Of a stretch of DNA of 8,077 bases, positions 1 through 7,509 are shown one piece after another. The stretch spans positions 1 through 8,077 of the forward strand of contig VFKK01000171.1 in the NCBI GenBank assembly GCA_009885605.1, written 5' to 3'. The notes beneath the pieces are model-generated. The model was given only the letters and a program-made list of their open reading frames with translations, did not search any database and had not been told where the DNA came from. Each line of letters begins with the position of its first letter. Within the stretch, counting starts at the first letter, position 1. This DNA comes from Cyclobacteriaceae bacterium. Lineage in GTDB: Bacteria > Bacteroidota > Bacteroidia > Cytophagales > Cyclobacteriaceae. The translations under genes and the position numbers were made by a program.

Positions 1-205
1 AAGAACACCCTATGCCCGAAAGTTTGGCAAGACGGTGAGGTTCAATATCTAATTCATAAGCAGCCTGAATAATGCCGGCGCTGATAGAATCATGTCCGCA
101 ACCAGCGCAGAGAGTAGATAATGAGCCTTCGTAATAATCGACGGAGTAGCCTAATTTATTCTTGGGTAAATCTGGGTGACGGAATTTTGGGCGAAGATAT
201 GTCAT
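1..205 (-). CDS. korB: 2-oxoacid:ferredoxin oxidoreductase beta subunit (TPP-binding), N-terminal 68 residues, cut by the window edge
   Basis: This partial gene reads from an ATG at 203-205 and runs off the left edge in an open frame. The translation begins MTYLRPKFRHPDLPKNKLGY and contains LCAGCGHDS (Cys33 and Cys36), the conserved start of the beta subunit where two Cys of a [4Fe-4S] cluster lie, and ends in SGIGCS (Cys67), the motif beside the thiamine diphosphate site. In this family the beta subunit binds TPP and carries out oxidative decarboxylation of a 2-oxoacid with CoA, passing electrons through its cluster to ferredoxin in the cytoplasm. It starts 30 bases after the alpha-subunit stop and is the third gene of the operon. 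No strong Shine-Dalgarno is seen. The substrate (2-oxoglutarate, pyruvate or branched-chain oxoacid) cannot be fixed from this fragment, so korB is a family-level symbol. Confidence 0.9.
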   Translation of the reverse strand, partial: MTYLRPKFRHPDLPKNKLGYSVDYYEGSLSTLCAGCGHDSISAGIIQAAYELDIEPHRLAKLSGIGCS

Positions 206-235
206 TGAAAAGAGGCCTTTTAAGGATCAGAATTT

Positions 236-2038
236 TTAAATACCGGATTTGATTGAGGTTACAATCTGATCAGCCGTGATCGGCAGACCATCGTAATTAA
301 GTACCGGAATGAGTTTTTCGGGATTTATACCTAATTCAATCATGAGCAGACTCTTCATTTGCGCATCCCGATTCTGCTCCACCACAAATACTTTATCATG
401 GGAATGGATGAATTCCTCTACTGTGTCATTAAATGGAAAGGACTTGATTCGAATTGCGTCCAATTGTACCCCTTCGGCCTTAAGAATATCAATTGCCTCT
501 TCCGTTGAATATTCGGAAGTGCCAAAGAATAAAATTCCATAGGTGGATAAATTCCCTTCCTGATATAAATGCGGGCCGGGAACATAACTTTTCGCAGTGT
601 TCCATTTCTTCATCAGGCGATCCATATTTCTCACATAGGCATCGCCATTTTCTGTGTACACAGCATATTCATCCCGGGAAGTGCCACGGGTAAAATAAGA
701 ACCTTTGGTAGGATGTGTTCCGGGATAAGTACGATAAGGGATTCCATCTCCATCCACATCCAGGTAACGACCGAATCGCTCAATTCCTTCAAGCGCTTCG
801 GCATCCAAAACTTTTCCTCTTTTGTATTGCCTGTGATCGTCCCATTGAAAGGGTTTCGACATGTGATCATTCATTCCAAGATCAAGATCTGTCATCACAA
901 TGACGGGAGTTTGAAGCTGTTCGGTCAGATCAAATGCATCCGCTGTCATTTCAAAGCATTCCTTCGGAGTGGAAGGGAATAACAAGATATGTTTGGTGTC
1001 GCCATGGGAGGCATAAGCAGCTTCGAGGGTATCCGATTGCTGGGTCCTGGTTGGCATTCCTGTCGAAGGACCGGTGCGCTGTACGTCAATAAGTACAGTA
1101 GGGATTTCTGCGAAATAGGCAAGTCCCAGAAACTCATTCATCAGTGAAAGACCAGGTCCGCTTGTTGCGGTGAAAGAGCGTGCGCCATTCCAGTTGGCAC
1201 CGATCACCATCCCGATTGCGGCTAATTCATCTTCCGCCTGAATGATGGCAACATTTCTTTTCCCGGTTTCAGGATCGACCCGATATTCATCCGAAAAATT
1301 CATAAATGACTCAATAACCGAGGTGGATGGTGTAATGGGATACCAGGCAGCGACCGTGGCACCTCCATAAACTGCCCCCAATCCGCAAGCAGTATTTCCA
1401 TCTATCATGATAGCATCTCCCACCAAATCTCGTTGTTCGACCCGAATATCGATTGGGTCGCTATAATGCTCATGAATGTAATCAACACCCATTTGAAGGG
1501 ACTTGATGTTGGGTGCGATCAGTTTTTCCTTTCCGGCAAATTGCTCTGCCAGCAGGCTTTCAAATACTTTGAAATCGATCTCTAATAAGGCGGCAAGAGC
1601 GCCGACATAGATGATGTTTTTAAATAGCTGCCGCTGACGAGAATCAGTAAATGCTTCGTTACACATCTCCATCAAAGGAATTCCGATGTAGTGGATGTCT
1701 TCCCGGATGTACTGTGAATGCAAAGGCTTGGAGCTGTCGTAAAGAAAATATCCACCTGTCCGGACATTGCCCACATCGGCGAGCATGCTTTGCGGATTTA
1801 CAGAAACCATAATATCGATGCCTTCCCTGCGACCCAGATAGCCTTTTTCACTTACCCGAACTTCATACCAAGTAGGTAGTCCCTGTATATTTGAGGGGAA
1901 AATATTCTTAGGAGTCACAGGAACCCCCATTCGGAAAATTGATTTGCAAAACAGGTAGTTGGCACTTGCCGATCCTGTACCATTTACATTGGCAAACCGG
2001 ATTACAAAATCGTTGATCTTTACTTGGTTGACTGACAT
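236..2038 (-). CDS. korA: 2-oxoacid:ferredoxin oxidoreductase, fused gamma/alpha subunit
   Basis: The 600-residue protein is the partner of the downstream beta subunit. Residues 1 to about 190 form the gamma (pyruvate/ketoisovalerate oxidoreductase catalytic) domain, with a glycine-rich NVNGTGSAS near residues 18-26. From about 210 the alpha part begins: GLGAVYGGATVAAWYPITPS holds the YPITPS signature (233-238), followed by QAEDELAAIGMVIGA (266-280), TSGPGLSLM (292-300) and RTGPSTGMPTRTQQSD (321-336), all hallmarks of the PFOR/KOR alpha subunit that shapes the TPP site. Residues 480-600 match the C-terminal transketolase-like domain. The gamma-alpha fusion and the length of about 600 are usual for this subclass. 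The ATG at 2036-2038 lies inside the upstream GltD-like gene (19-base overlap), which implies translational coupling. Known family role: reversible, CoA-dependent oxidative decarboxylation of a 2-oxoacid with ferredoxin. Oxoacid preference is not deducible here. Confidence 0.93.
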   Translation of the reverse strand: MSVNQVKINDFVIRFANVNGTGSASANYLFCKSIFRMGVPVTPKNIFPSNIQGLPTWYEVRVSEKGYLGRREGIDIMVSVNPQSMLADVGNVRTGGYFLYDSSKPLHSQYIREDIHYIGIPLMEMCNEAFTDSRQRQLFKNIIYVGALAALLEIDFKVFESLLAEQFAGKEKLIAPNIKSLQMGVDYIHEHYSDPIDIRVEQRDLVGDAIMIDGNTACGLGAVYGGATVAAWYPITPSTSVIESFMNFSDEYRVDPETGKRNVAIIQAEDELAAIGMVIGANWNGARSFTATSGPGLSLMNEFLGLAYFAEIPTVLIDVQRTGPSTGMPTRTQQSDTLEAAYASHGDTKHILLFPSTPKECFEMTADAFDLTEQLQTPVIVMTDLDLGMNDHMSKPFQWDDHRQYKRGKVLDAEALEGIERFGRYLDVDGDGIPYRTYPGTHPTKGSYFTRGTSRDEYAVYTENGDAYVRNMDRLMKKWNTAKSYVPGPHLYQEGNLSTYGILFFGTSEYSTEEAIDILKAEGVQLDAIRIKSFPFNDTVEEFIHSHDKVFVVEQNRDAQMKSLLMIELGINPEKLIPVLNYDGLPITADQIVTSIKSGI

Positions 2039-3813
2039 CCTGTATGTGCTTTTGTTACATTATAGAAGAATTTTTGCATGTCCCAGGCGGAGGTGGGACA
2101 GCGCTCGGCACATAAGCCACAATGAAGACAAACATCTTCGTCCTTGACCATCACTCGGTTGGTTTTGAGAGGCTCGGAGACGTAAATGTCCTGAGTGAGA
2201 TTATTGGCGGGCATCTTTAAGACCGCGCGGAGATCTGTTTCAGTTTCCTCATTGTTCACAAAAGAAATGCAGGAAGTAGGGCAGATATCCATGCAGGCAT
2301 CACATTCGATGCACTTGGACTCACTGAATACTGTTTGTACATCGCAATTGAGACAGCGTTGGGCTTCCTTATACCCTTCGAGTTTGCTGAACCCAAGTTC
2401 AACTTCCTTCTTGCGGTCATGTAGAGTCACTTTTTTATCGGCCTGCGGAACGATGTAGCGGATATCATTCACCACTTCGCTTTCATAAGCCCACTCATGC
2501 AATCCCATTTTCTGGCTTACCAGGTTTACGTAAGGTGATGGACGTTTTGTCAATTCTTCGTTTCGGCAAAAAAGATCTATTGAAATTGCAGCCTGATGTC
2601 CATGCGCCACTGCGGTGATTACGTTTTTGGGTCCCCAGGCCGAATCGCCTCCGAAGAATACTTTCGGGTTGGTGGAAACGAACGTTTTTTCATCCACAAT
2701 TGGCATATTCCATTTATCGAATTCTACACCCTGATCACGCTCCAGCCAAGGGAAACTGTTTTCCTGACCAATCGCAACCAGCACATCGTCTGCTTCAATA
2801 AATACTTCCGGTTCCCCGGTTGGAATCAGGTTGCGTTTTCCATTTTCAAAAACCGCTTTGACTTTTTCGAAAGTCATTCCCTTTAAAACGCCACCTACGA
2901 CGACAAATGTTTTGGGAACGTGATTGTCAATGATGGGAATGTCTTCATGCTGTGCGTCTTCTTTTTCCCAAGGGGAAGCTTTCATTTCTGCAAAAGGGCT
3001 GCGGACAACAACTTTTACTTCCTCCCCACCCAATCGGCGGGCAGTTCGGCAGCAATCCATAGCAGTGTTTCCACCACCTAGGACGATCACCTTTTTACCA
3101 ATCTTCTGGGTATGTTCGAAAGCAACACTTGCAAGCCAGTTGATCCCGATGTGGATATTGTCATCGGCTTCCCATCGGCCCGGCATATCTGGCAAGTCAC
3201 GTCCTTTTGGAGCTCCGGTTCCTATGAAAATGGCATCATAGTCTTTCGCAAGCAGCTCTTTGAGACTTGATACATAATGATTGAAATGCGTGTGGATTCC
3301 CAGATCCAGGATATAATTTACCTCTTCGTTGAGAACTGATTCCGGAAGGCGGAAAGAAGGGATCTGACTTCTCATGAATCCCCCGCCAAGTTGCTGCTCG
3401 TCAAACAGGTGAATCTCATAGCCAAGCGGAGCCAAATCCCGGCTTACGGTAAGGGAAGCAGGTCCGCCGCCGATAAGTGCGATTTTTTTACCGTTTGGAG
3501 CGAAAGGCCCCTGAGGCATCAGCTTTTTTACATCCCCTTTATTGTCAGCAGCCACTCGCTTCAATCGACAAATTGCTACGGGTTCTTCTTCCACCCGGCC
3601 TCGACGACAGGCTGGCTCGCAGGGGCGATCGCAGGTGCGTCCTAAAATCCCCGGAAAAACATTTGAATCCCAGTTGACCATATAGGCTTCGTCATACTTT
3701 TCCTGAGCAATCAGGCGAATGTATTCCGGTACAGGGGTGTGCGCGGGACAAGCAAGTTGACAATCAACTACTTTGTGAAAGTATTCCGGGTCCTTGATAT
3801 CGGTTGGCTCCAT
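2020..3813 (-). CDS. GltD-like FAD/NAD(P)H oxidoreductase with C-terminal two-[4Fe-4S] ferredoxin domain, electron-transfer partner of KorAB
   Basis: The 597-residue protein has the layout of the glutamate synthase small subunit and its relatives (NfnB, DPD N-terminus). An N-terminal Fe-S domain carries Cys18, Cys22, Cys61, Cys65, Cys69 and Cys82 (CDRPCEPACRRG). An FAD Rossmann motif IALIGGGPAS follows near 111-120, a second NAD(P)H motif VIVLGGGNTAMD near 242-253, and the closing FAD motif FFGGDSAWGPKNVITA near 386-401. Beyond the GltD core there is a ferredoxin-like tail with CIECDACMDICP (Cys501, 504, 507, 511) and CLHCGLCAERCP (Cys562, 565, 568, 572), plus a CLNC pair at 487/490. It is the first gene of the operon and overlaps korA. 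I infer that it shuttles electrons between the oxoacid oxidoreductase clusters and NAD(P), replacing a separate delta/ferredoxin subunit. It is not a true glutamate synthase subunit: no large subunit is adjacent. Annotation pipelines often call such proteins gltD. Confidence 0.9.
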   Translation of the reverse strand: MEPTDIKDPEYFHKVVDCQLACPAHTPVPEYIRLIAQEKYDEAYMVNWDSNVFPGILGRTCDRPCEPACRRGRVEEEPVAICRLKRVAADNKGDVKKLMPQGPFAPNGKKIALIGGGPASLTVSRDLAPLGYEIHLFDEQQLGGGFMRSQIPSFRLPESVLNEEVNYILDLGIHTHFNHYVSSLKELLAKDYDAIFIGTGAPKGRDLPDMPGRWEADDNIHIGINWLASVAFEHTQKIGKKVIVLGGGNTAMDCCRTARRLGGEEVKVVVRSPFAEMKASPWEKEDAQHEDIPIIDNHVPKTFVVVGGVLKGMTFEKVKAVFENGKRNLIPTGEPEVFIEADDVLVAIGQENSFPWLERDQGVEFDKWNMPIVDEKTFVSTNPKVFFGGDSAWGPKNVITAVAHGHQAAISIDLFCRNEELTKRPSPYVNLVSQKMGLHEWAYESEVVNDIRYIVPQADKKVTLHDRKKEVELGFSKLEGYKEAQRCLNCDVQTVFSESKCIECDACMDICPTSCISFVNNEETETDLRAVLKMPANNLTQDIYVSEPLKTNRVMVKDEDVCLHCGLCAERCPTSAWDMQKFFYNVTKAHTGCQSTK

Positions 3814-4059
3814 GTAATCTCTTAGGATTGAAAGCGTTAGCTGTAAATGAGTTTCAGAGAGGTTAAGTGATCAGAAAATCAGTTACTATTTAGTATTAAG
3901 ATATATTTTTTTACTGACGAAGATTCACCGCTCGTAAGATTTTTTAAGTCAGGAAGGGTGAGAGTAATTCTTAATTCAAAGCAAAGGATTTCCCTCTTCG
4001 TGTGGGTTTCAGGCAGGATCAGACATGCTCAAAAAAGGAAGAGATATATAATTCTTTCT

Positions 4060-4419
4060 TTACTTTCTCTTGCCGGTAAAAGTGCCTTCGCCCATGCTTC
4101 CAAGTTTTACCTTTCCGCTCATTTCAGTGCCATTCACAGTCCCGTTGTATTCGATCAGATTGCCTTGAATATCGAACTCCAAGTGGATTACATTTCCTTT
4201 CAGCGTTCCTTTTACTGCGGACTCGCCTAACTGCCCGGTATAAGTGCCGGTTAGGGTGGTGTCATTCACTTGATCGAGAACGAAGGTTGGAGATCCGCTT
4301 CCCATGTCGGAAGTGACACTCATACTCCAGGTGCCTTTCACATTGATTTTGTCCTGAGCAAATACAGAAGCCAGGCTTATAAAAAATAAGAATAAGAATA
4401 GGGTGTTTAACTTTTTCAT
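4060..4419 (-). CDS. Small secreted beta-rich protein of unknown function
   Basis: The 119-residue product opens with a classic Sec signal peptide: MKK, a hydrophobic stretch LFLFLFFISLASVFA, and a likely signal peptidase I cut after Ala21 (VFA/QDK, Val at -3 and Ala at -1). There is no lipobox Cys, so the mature protein of about 98 residues should be periplasmic or exported rather than lipid-anchored. The mature part is rich in Gly, Thr and alternating hydrophobic residues, with repeated turn-like patterns (GTYTG, KGTLKG, NGTVNG, GTFTGKRK), suggesting a small beta-barrel or lipocalin-like sandwich. It contains no cysteine and no recognisable catalytic motif. It stands alone, with 246 bases to the KOR operon start downstream and 116 bases from the AKR-RidA stop upstream, so it is probably transcribed on its own. 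I cannot assign a function. Confidence 0.82.
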   Translation of the reverse strand: MKKLNTLFLFLFFISLASVFAQDKINVKGTWSMSVTSDMGSGSPTFVLDQVNDTTLTGTYTGQLGESAVKGTLKGNVIHLEFDIQGNLIEYNGTVNGTEMSGKVKLGSMGEGTFTGKRK

Positions 4420-4481
4420 GATTGATTATTTTGGGTATTTCGATTTTACGATCGAATTCTAAAATATCGATTTTTGAATAC

Positions 4482-4489
4482 CAAACCTA
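4482..4489 (-). promoter_or_regulatory. Possible Bacteroidota -7 element of the small secreted protein gene
   Basis: On the minus strand this reads TAGGTTTG, an exact fit to the Bacteroidota -7 consensus TAnnTTTG, about 60 bases before the ATG of the secreted protein gene. A TTG at the usual -33 distance is not present: the nearest lies only 12 bases further upstream. A second, weaker candidate TATTTTAG lies at 4459-4466. The match could be chance. Confidence 0.3.
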
Positions 4490-4510
4490 CAATTACGGAA
4501 ACAAGATGAA

Positions 4511-4538
4511 TGATTTTGAATATTATCTATTCAAATCA
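4511..4538 (-). terminator. AT-rich hairpin overlapping the AKR-RidA stop codon, possible weak terminator
   Basis: On the minus strand the TGA stop of the AKR-RidA gene opens an inverted repeat: TTTGAATA, loop GATAA, TATTCAAA, extended by TGA/TCA with one bulged A. The stem is about 11 base pairs but almost all A-T, and no clear run of T follows. It could end transcription poorly or protect the 3' end. It is a structure seen in the sequence, and the role is a guess. Confidence 0.35.
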
Positions 4539-5987
4539 ATCTACCACTGCTTCAGCTTCTATTTCTACAAGGTATTCTTCGCCGATGAGTTCTGCCCTGA
4601 CCATCGTGTTGGCGGGCTGAATATCTTTGAATCGCTCACCATGTGCGCGGGCGATTGGCTCCCAATCTGAAATATTCCGGATGAAAATTCTTGTTCTGAC
4701 GACATCCTCCAGTTTTCCTCCCAAAGACTGAATAGCCCCTTCAAGTTTGTCGATTATAAAATGAGCCTGAGCTCCGGGGTCATTTCCTCCCATGGATTTT
4801 GGGCCATGAGTAGCCGTGGTGCCGGAAACCAGTATGCGGTTTCCTTTTCTTACCGCCCTGCTGAATCCTGCCAAATCTTCCCAGACCGTCCCGCTCAGAG
4901 CTTTTGTTCGGTTTTCACTCACTTCGAAAGTTGGATAAGGTGATGGGAAATGCTCAATATGATGACTCAGATCTCCGGAAGCCGTCAGAAATGGAGGTTT
5001 GCGATATTCATCCCCGCAATCTCCCGGGATCTTCTTGAGTGTTCCCAGAACTTTTGACACTTCCTGTTTGTCAGATTTGTCGAGTTCGAAGGAAAACAAC
5101 TTCTCATTTTCTGAAATATGCTCGCTTTGCCCGAGCCTCGCACCGATAATTACCCCTGCAACGGCTGGCTGATCCATGATGTATTTGCTGGCAATATTGG
5201 CAATGCCGACGTGATGCTTCTGAGCAATGGTTTGGAGGGTTTTCAAAAGTGACTGGAATTTTTCCCAACCTCCGGCAGAATCGATGAAACGCTTATATTT
5301 CATCTGAGACCAGGTAAGGAATTCACTCTGTATTGGTTCTGATTTGTCCAGCCATTTCTCTGAGAGAAATCCTCCTGCTACTGTTCCAAAGGCCAATAAC
5401 TTTACGTTATGCCTCAGGCAAAGTTCGGACATCTTGCCTGCTGCTCGCTGGTCAAGCAGAGAGAAGCAAACCTGATTGGAAACTACCTCTATTCCCGAAT
5501 TGACCACAATCTGAAGATGAGCAGCGTCAAAATTCGTCAGGCCAATGTGCCGGATCAATCCTTCATTTTTGAGTTCCTGCAGCCAAAAAAGGCAATCCAC
5601 CCAAGAAGGATGCGCATAACTCCAAGCATGAAACTGCATCAAGTCGATTTGGTCTGATTGCATCCGTATCAGGGCTAATTCAACCGCAGCTCGTACTTGA
5701 TCTTTTGTGATGGGACCGGGAGTGGGCACCCATTTGGTGAAAAGCTGAGCTTTTCCAGCTCCATTTTGAGATCGGAAAACACCGGCAATTTCCTCTGCCG
5801 AACCGTAATGATCCGCCATATCGAACGTACTAAATCCCGAATCCGCATAAGCTTTCATGGCTTTGGCAGCTTCTTGAGAATTTACTTTCGTTCCGTCACG
5901 CTCCATGTCTGCGATTTGCCAAAGACCGGTGATGGCTCTGCAAATGGTAAGTCCCGGAGCAAGTTCAGTGTATTTCGAAGGATTCAT
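4536..5987 (-). CDS. Aldo/keto reductase fused to a C-terminal RidA/YjgF-family domain
   Basis: The 483-residue protein has two domains. Residues 1 to about 320 are an NAD(P)H-dependent aldo/keto reductase TIM barrel. The catalytic tetrad is visible as Asp56 and Tyr61 (FDMADHYGSAE), Lys85 (LFTKW) and His120 (LMQFHAW), followed by the strand motif IGLTNFD (148-154), SNQVCFSLLDQ (170-180) and the cofactor-side GVIIGAR (278-284). After a linker (about 322-360), residues 362-483 form a RidA (YjgF/YER057c/UK114) domain: NRILVSGTTATHGP, DVVRTRIFIRNISDW and the closing LVEIEAEAVV. Aligned without gaps to E. coli RidA, the catalytic Arg105 is replaced by Asn460 (PANTMV), while Glu120 is kept as Glu475, so classical imine deaminase activity is doubtful. 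No internal start suits a separate RidA product. The gene begins 8 bases after the permease stop, so the two are probably one operon. Likely job: cytoplasmic reduction of a carbonyl compound linked to amino-acid or imine metabolism. The substrate is unknown. Confidence 0.92.
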   Translation of the reverse strand: MNPSKYTELAPGLTICRAITGLWQIADMERDGTKVNSQEAAKAMKAYADSGFSTFDMADHYGSAEEIAGVFRSQNGAGKAQLFTKWVPTPGPITKDQVRAAVELALIRMQSDQIDLMQFHAWSYAHPSWVDCLFWLQELKNEGLIRHIGLTNFDAAHLQIVVNSGIEVVSNQVCFSLLDQRAAGKMSELCLRHNVKLLAFGTVAGGFLSEKWLDKSEPIQSEFLTWSQMKYKRFIDSAGGWEKFQSLLKTLQTIAQKHHVGIANIASKYIMDQPAVAGVIIGARLGQSEHISENEKLFSFELDKSDKQEVSKVLGTLKKIPGDCGDEYRKPPFLTASGDLSHHIEHFPSPYPTFEVSENRTKALSGTVWEDLAGFSRAVRKGNRILVSGTTATHGPKSMGGNDPGAQAHFIIDKLEGAIQSLGGKLEDVVRTRIFIRNISDWEPIARAHGERFKDIQPANTMVRAELIGEEYLVEIEAEAVVD

Positions 5988-5995
5988 AAACTAGA

Positions 5996-7474
5996 TTATT
6001 CTTGAGGAAGTTGTGAAAATAAGGCCTGTGTGTCGATTCCGGAAGCTTTGAGTTTTCTCCATTGAAAGTAGAAAAGAAGCGAAGCCAAGGTCATTACAAT
6101 CAGCCAAATCGGTGTGGAATGAAAATACCAGGCAGAGACTTCTGAGTTCAGATCCTTCGCGATATGGATCAGGAGGAAGCTGGAAATGATTAATGTTCCG
6201 GCCACGGAGATAAAGATTTGAATTTTTCTGGATCGGAAAATTTTGATTCCCGAGGCGATCTCCGGATTTCTATGAGGAAGAATCAACACGGACAAACACA
6301 TCAGCAGGAAATTGACGAGCATGGAAGTCACCATAATATCGATTCCCAGAAAGAAGTCGCCGGCAAAGTGACTTCCTAAAATCCCGATGGTTGCCATCAT
6401 CCCGCTCAAAACAATCGCCCGATATGGGGTATGATGGATCAAGTGAACGGCAGCAATTTTCCGAGGGAAAATCCCGTCCTCTGCCCAGGAGAAAACCAGC
6501 CTGGAAACAGAAAGAATCATGGCAGGAAGATCATTGAGCAAAGCGATGGCAGCTCCCAAAAGGATCAAAACCCCCAAACCTGATGGAAGTAAATAGCTGA
6601 GAATTCCTGCTGCAGTGATGTCTTTTGTTGCTGCTTCTCCGGCCACGAAACTCCAGGGAACAGCATGATAAACGGCGTAAGTGAAGGAAATGTAAAATAA
6701 GCTTACGATCAGAATCGCCAGACCGATAGCCCTTGGCAGATTTTGGGTTGGGTTTTTGGCTTCGCCTCCTGCCTGTGCAATAGAGTCGAAACCGATAAAG
6801 CTTGAAAACAGGAGGGCTGCCGCCGAAAGGAAAGTTGGCCAGTGGAATGCAACCTCTATTGGAATAATTGTTCTTCCTTCTTTCTCCTCAAGGGCTTTTG
6901 CAAAGTCAGAATGATCAAAACTCAAACCCGCGAAAATTACCACTCCGCCCAGGACAAACATCAAAATCATCAGGGGAATCAGAGTTTTTTCATAAAGTTG
7001 AACTCCCCGAATATTTACATAGACAAAGGTCCAAAGTAAGGCTAAAGCCAGTCCCACCCGAATCCAGTCGGTATCCAGAAGTGAAGCCAGATAGGTCCAG
7101 TCAAGCGCGCTCGCCACATCCCGAAAGAAGGGAACGACCACATAAGAAATCACACCAATGACAATTGAGAGCCCAAACCACTGGGAGAAACTCGCCACGA
7201 AACCCAGATACGGGTGGAGGGATCGACTTGCGTAAATGTAGGAACCACCAGCCCGGGGCATGGCTGAAGATAAAATCGTATAGGCCAACGCTGCAAAAAT
7301 CGCCGGAATGGCAGCAAATAGAAACGCCGGCAAAACGTAGGGACCAATGCCGGGTACATTTCGCTGGATCATAAAAGGCACCACATAAATGGACGCTCCA
7401 ATCATGGAGCAAATTCCTGTTGCGGTAAGTCCGACCAATCCAAGTTGGCGGTTGAGGTTGGTGGGTTGGGTCAT
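5996..7474 (-). CDS. APC-superfamily amino-acid permease
   Basis: This 492-residue integral inner-membrane protein has about 12 hydrophobic segments (approximately 11-33, 43-67, 90-116, 134-153, 163-184, 211-235, 247-270, 290-318, 350-368, 374-398, 417-440 and 452-471). Family marks are the broken first helix with MIGASIYVVP (24-33), the substrate-binding region of the APC fold; SSAMPRAGGSYIYASRSL (69-86); FIGFDSIAQAGGEAKNP followed by LPRAI (226-250); and SRLVFSWAEDGIFPRKIA (324-341). Length and topology are those of amino-acid/polyamine/organocation permeases, which import amino acids or amines by proton or sodium symport or by exchange. Substrate specificity cannot be read. It is the first gene of a two-gene operon with the AKR-RidA fusion, which suggests that the transported compound or a product of it is handled by that enzyme. 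The ATG at 7472-7474 fits the usual short cytoplasmic N-terminus. No strong Shine-Dalgarno is visible. Confidence 0.92.
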   Translation of the reverse strand: MTQPTNLNRQLGLVGLTATGICSMIGASIYVVPFMIQRNVPGIGPYVLPAFLFAAIPAIFAALAYTILSSAMPRAGGSYIYASRSLHPYLGFVASFSQWFGLSIVIGVISYVVVPFFRDVASALDWTYLASLLDTDWIRVGLALALLWTFVYVNIRGVQLYEKTLIPLMILMFVLGGVVIFAGLSFDHSDFAKALEEKEGRTIIPIEVAFHWPTFLSAAALLFSSFIGFDSIAQAGGEAKNPTQNLPRAIGLAILIVSLFYISFTYAVYHAVPWSFVAGEAATKDITAAGILSYLLPSGLGVLILLGAAIALLNDLPAMILSVSRLVFSWAEDGIFPRKIAAVHLIHHTPYRAIVLSGMMATIGILGSHFAGDFFLGIDIMVTSMLVNFLLMCLSVLILPHRNPEIASGIKIFRSRKIQIFISVAGTLIISSFLLIHIAKDLNSEVSAWYFHSTPIWLIVMTLASLLFYFQWRKLKASGIDTQALFSQLPQE

Positions 7475-7509
7475 TCGGGATTCAAAAGGGGAAAATAGAG
7501 AAAAAAATC

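Noticed and set aside
203..235. Terminator between korA and korB based on the AAAAGGCCTCTTTT near-palindrome
   Set aside because: The symmetry is broken by two bases, leaves almost no loop, and sits 30 bases from the next start in an obvious operon.
2020..3813. True glutamate synthase small subunit (gltD)
   Set aside because: No large subunit gene is adjacent, the protein has an extra C-terminal two-cluster ferredoxin domain, and it is overlapped with korA, so it is more likely the redox partner of the oxoacid oxidoreductase.
3814..4059. Promoter or terminator in the spacer before the KOR operon
   Set aside because: I looked for TAnnTTTG with an upstream TTG on the minus strand and for a stem with a T-run, and found none convincing. 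The spacer is simply AT-rich, though the operon promoter is probably here.
4422..4670. An 82-codon plus-strand frame spanning the spacer and the end of the AKR-RidA gene
   Set aside because: It is antisense to the RidA coding end and its low-complexity, aromatic-rich translation resembles no protein family I recognise.
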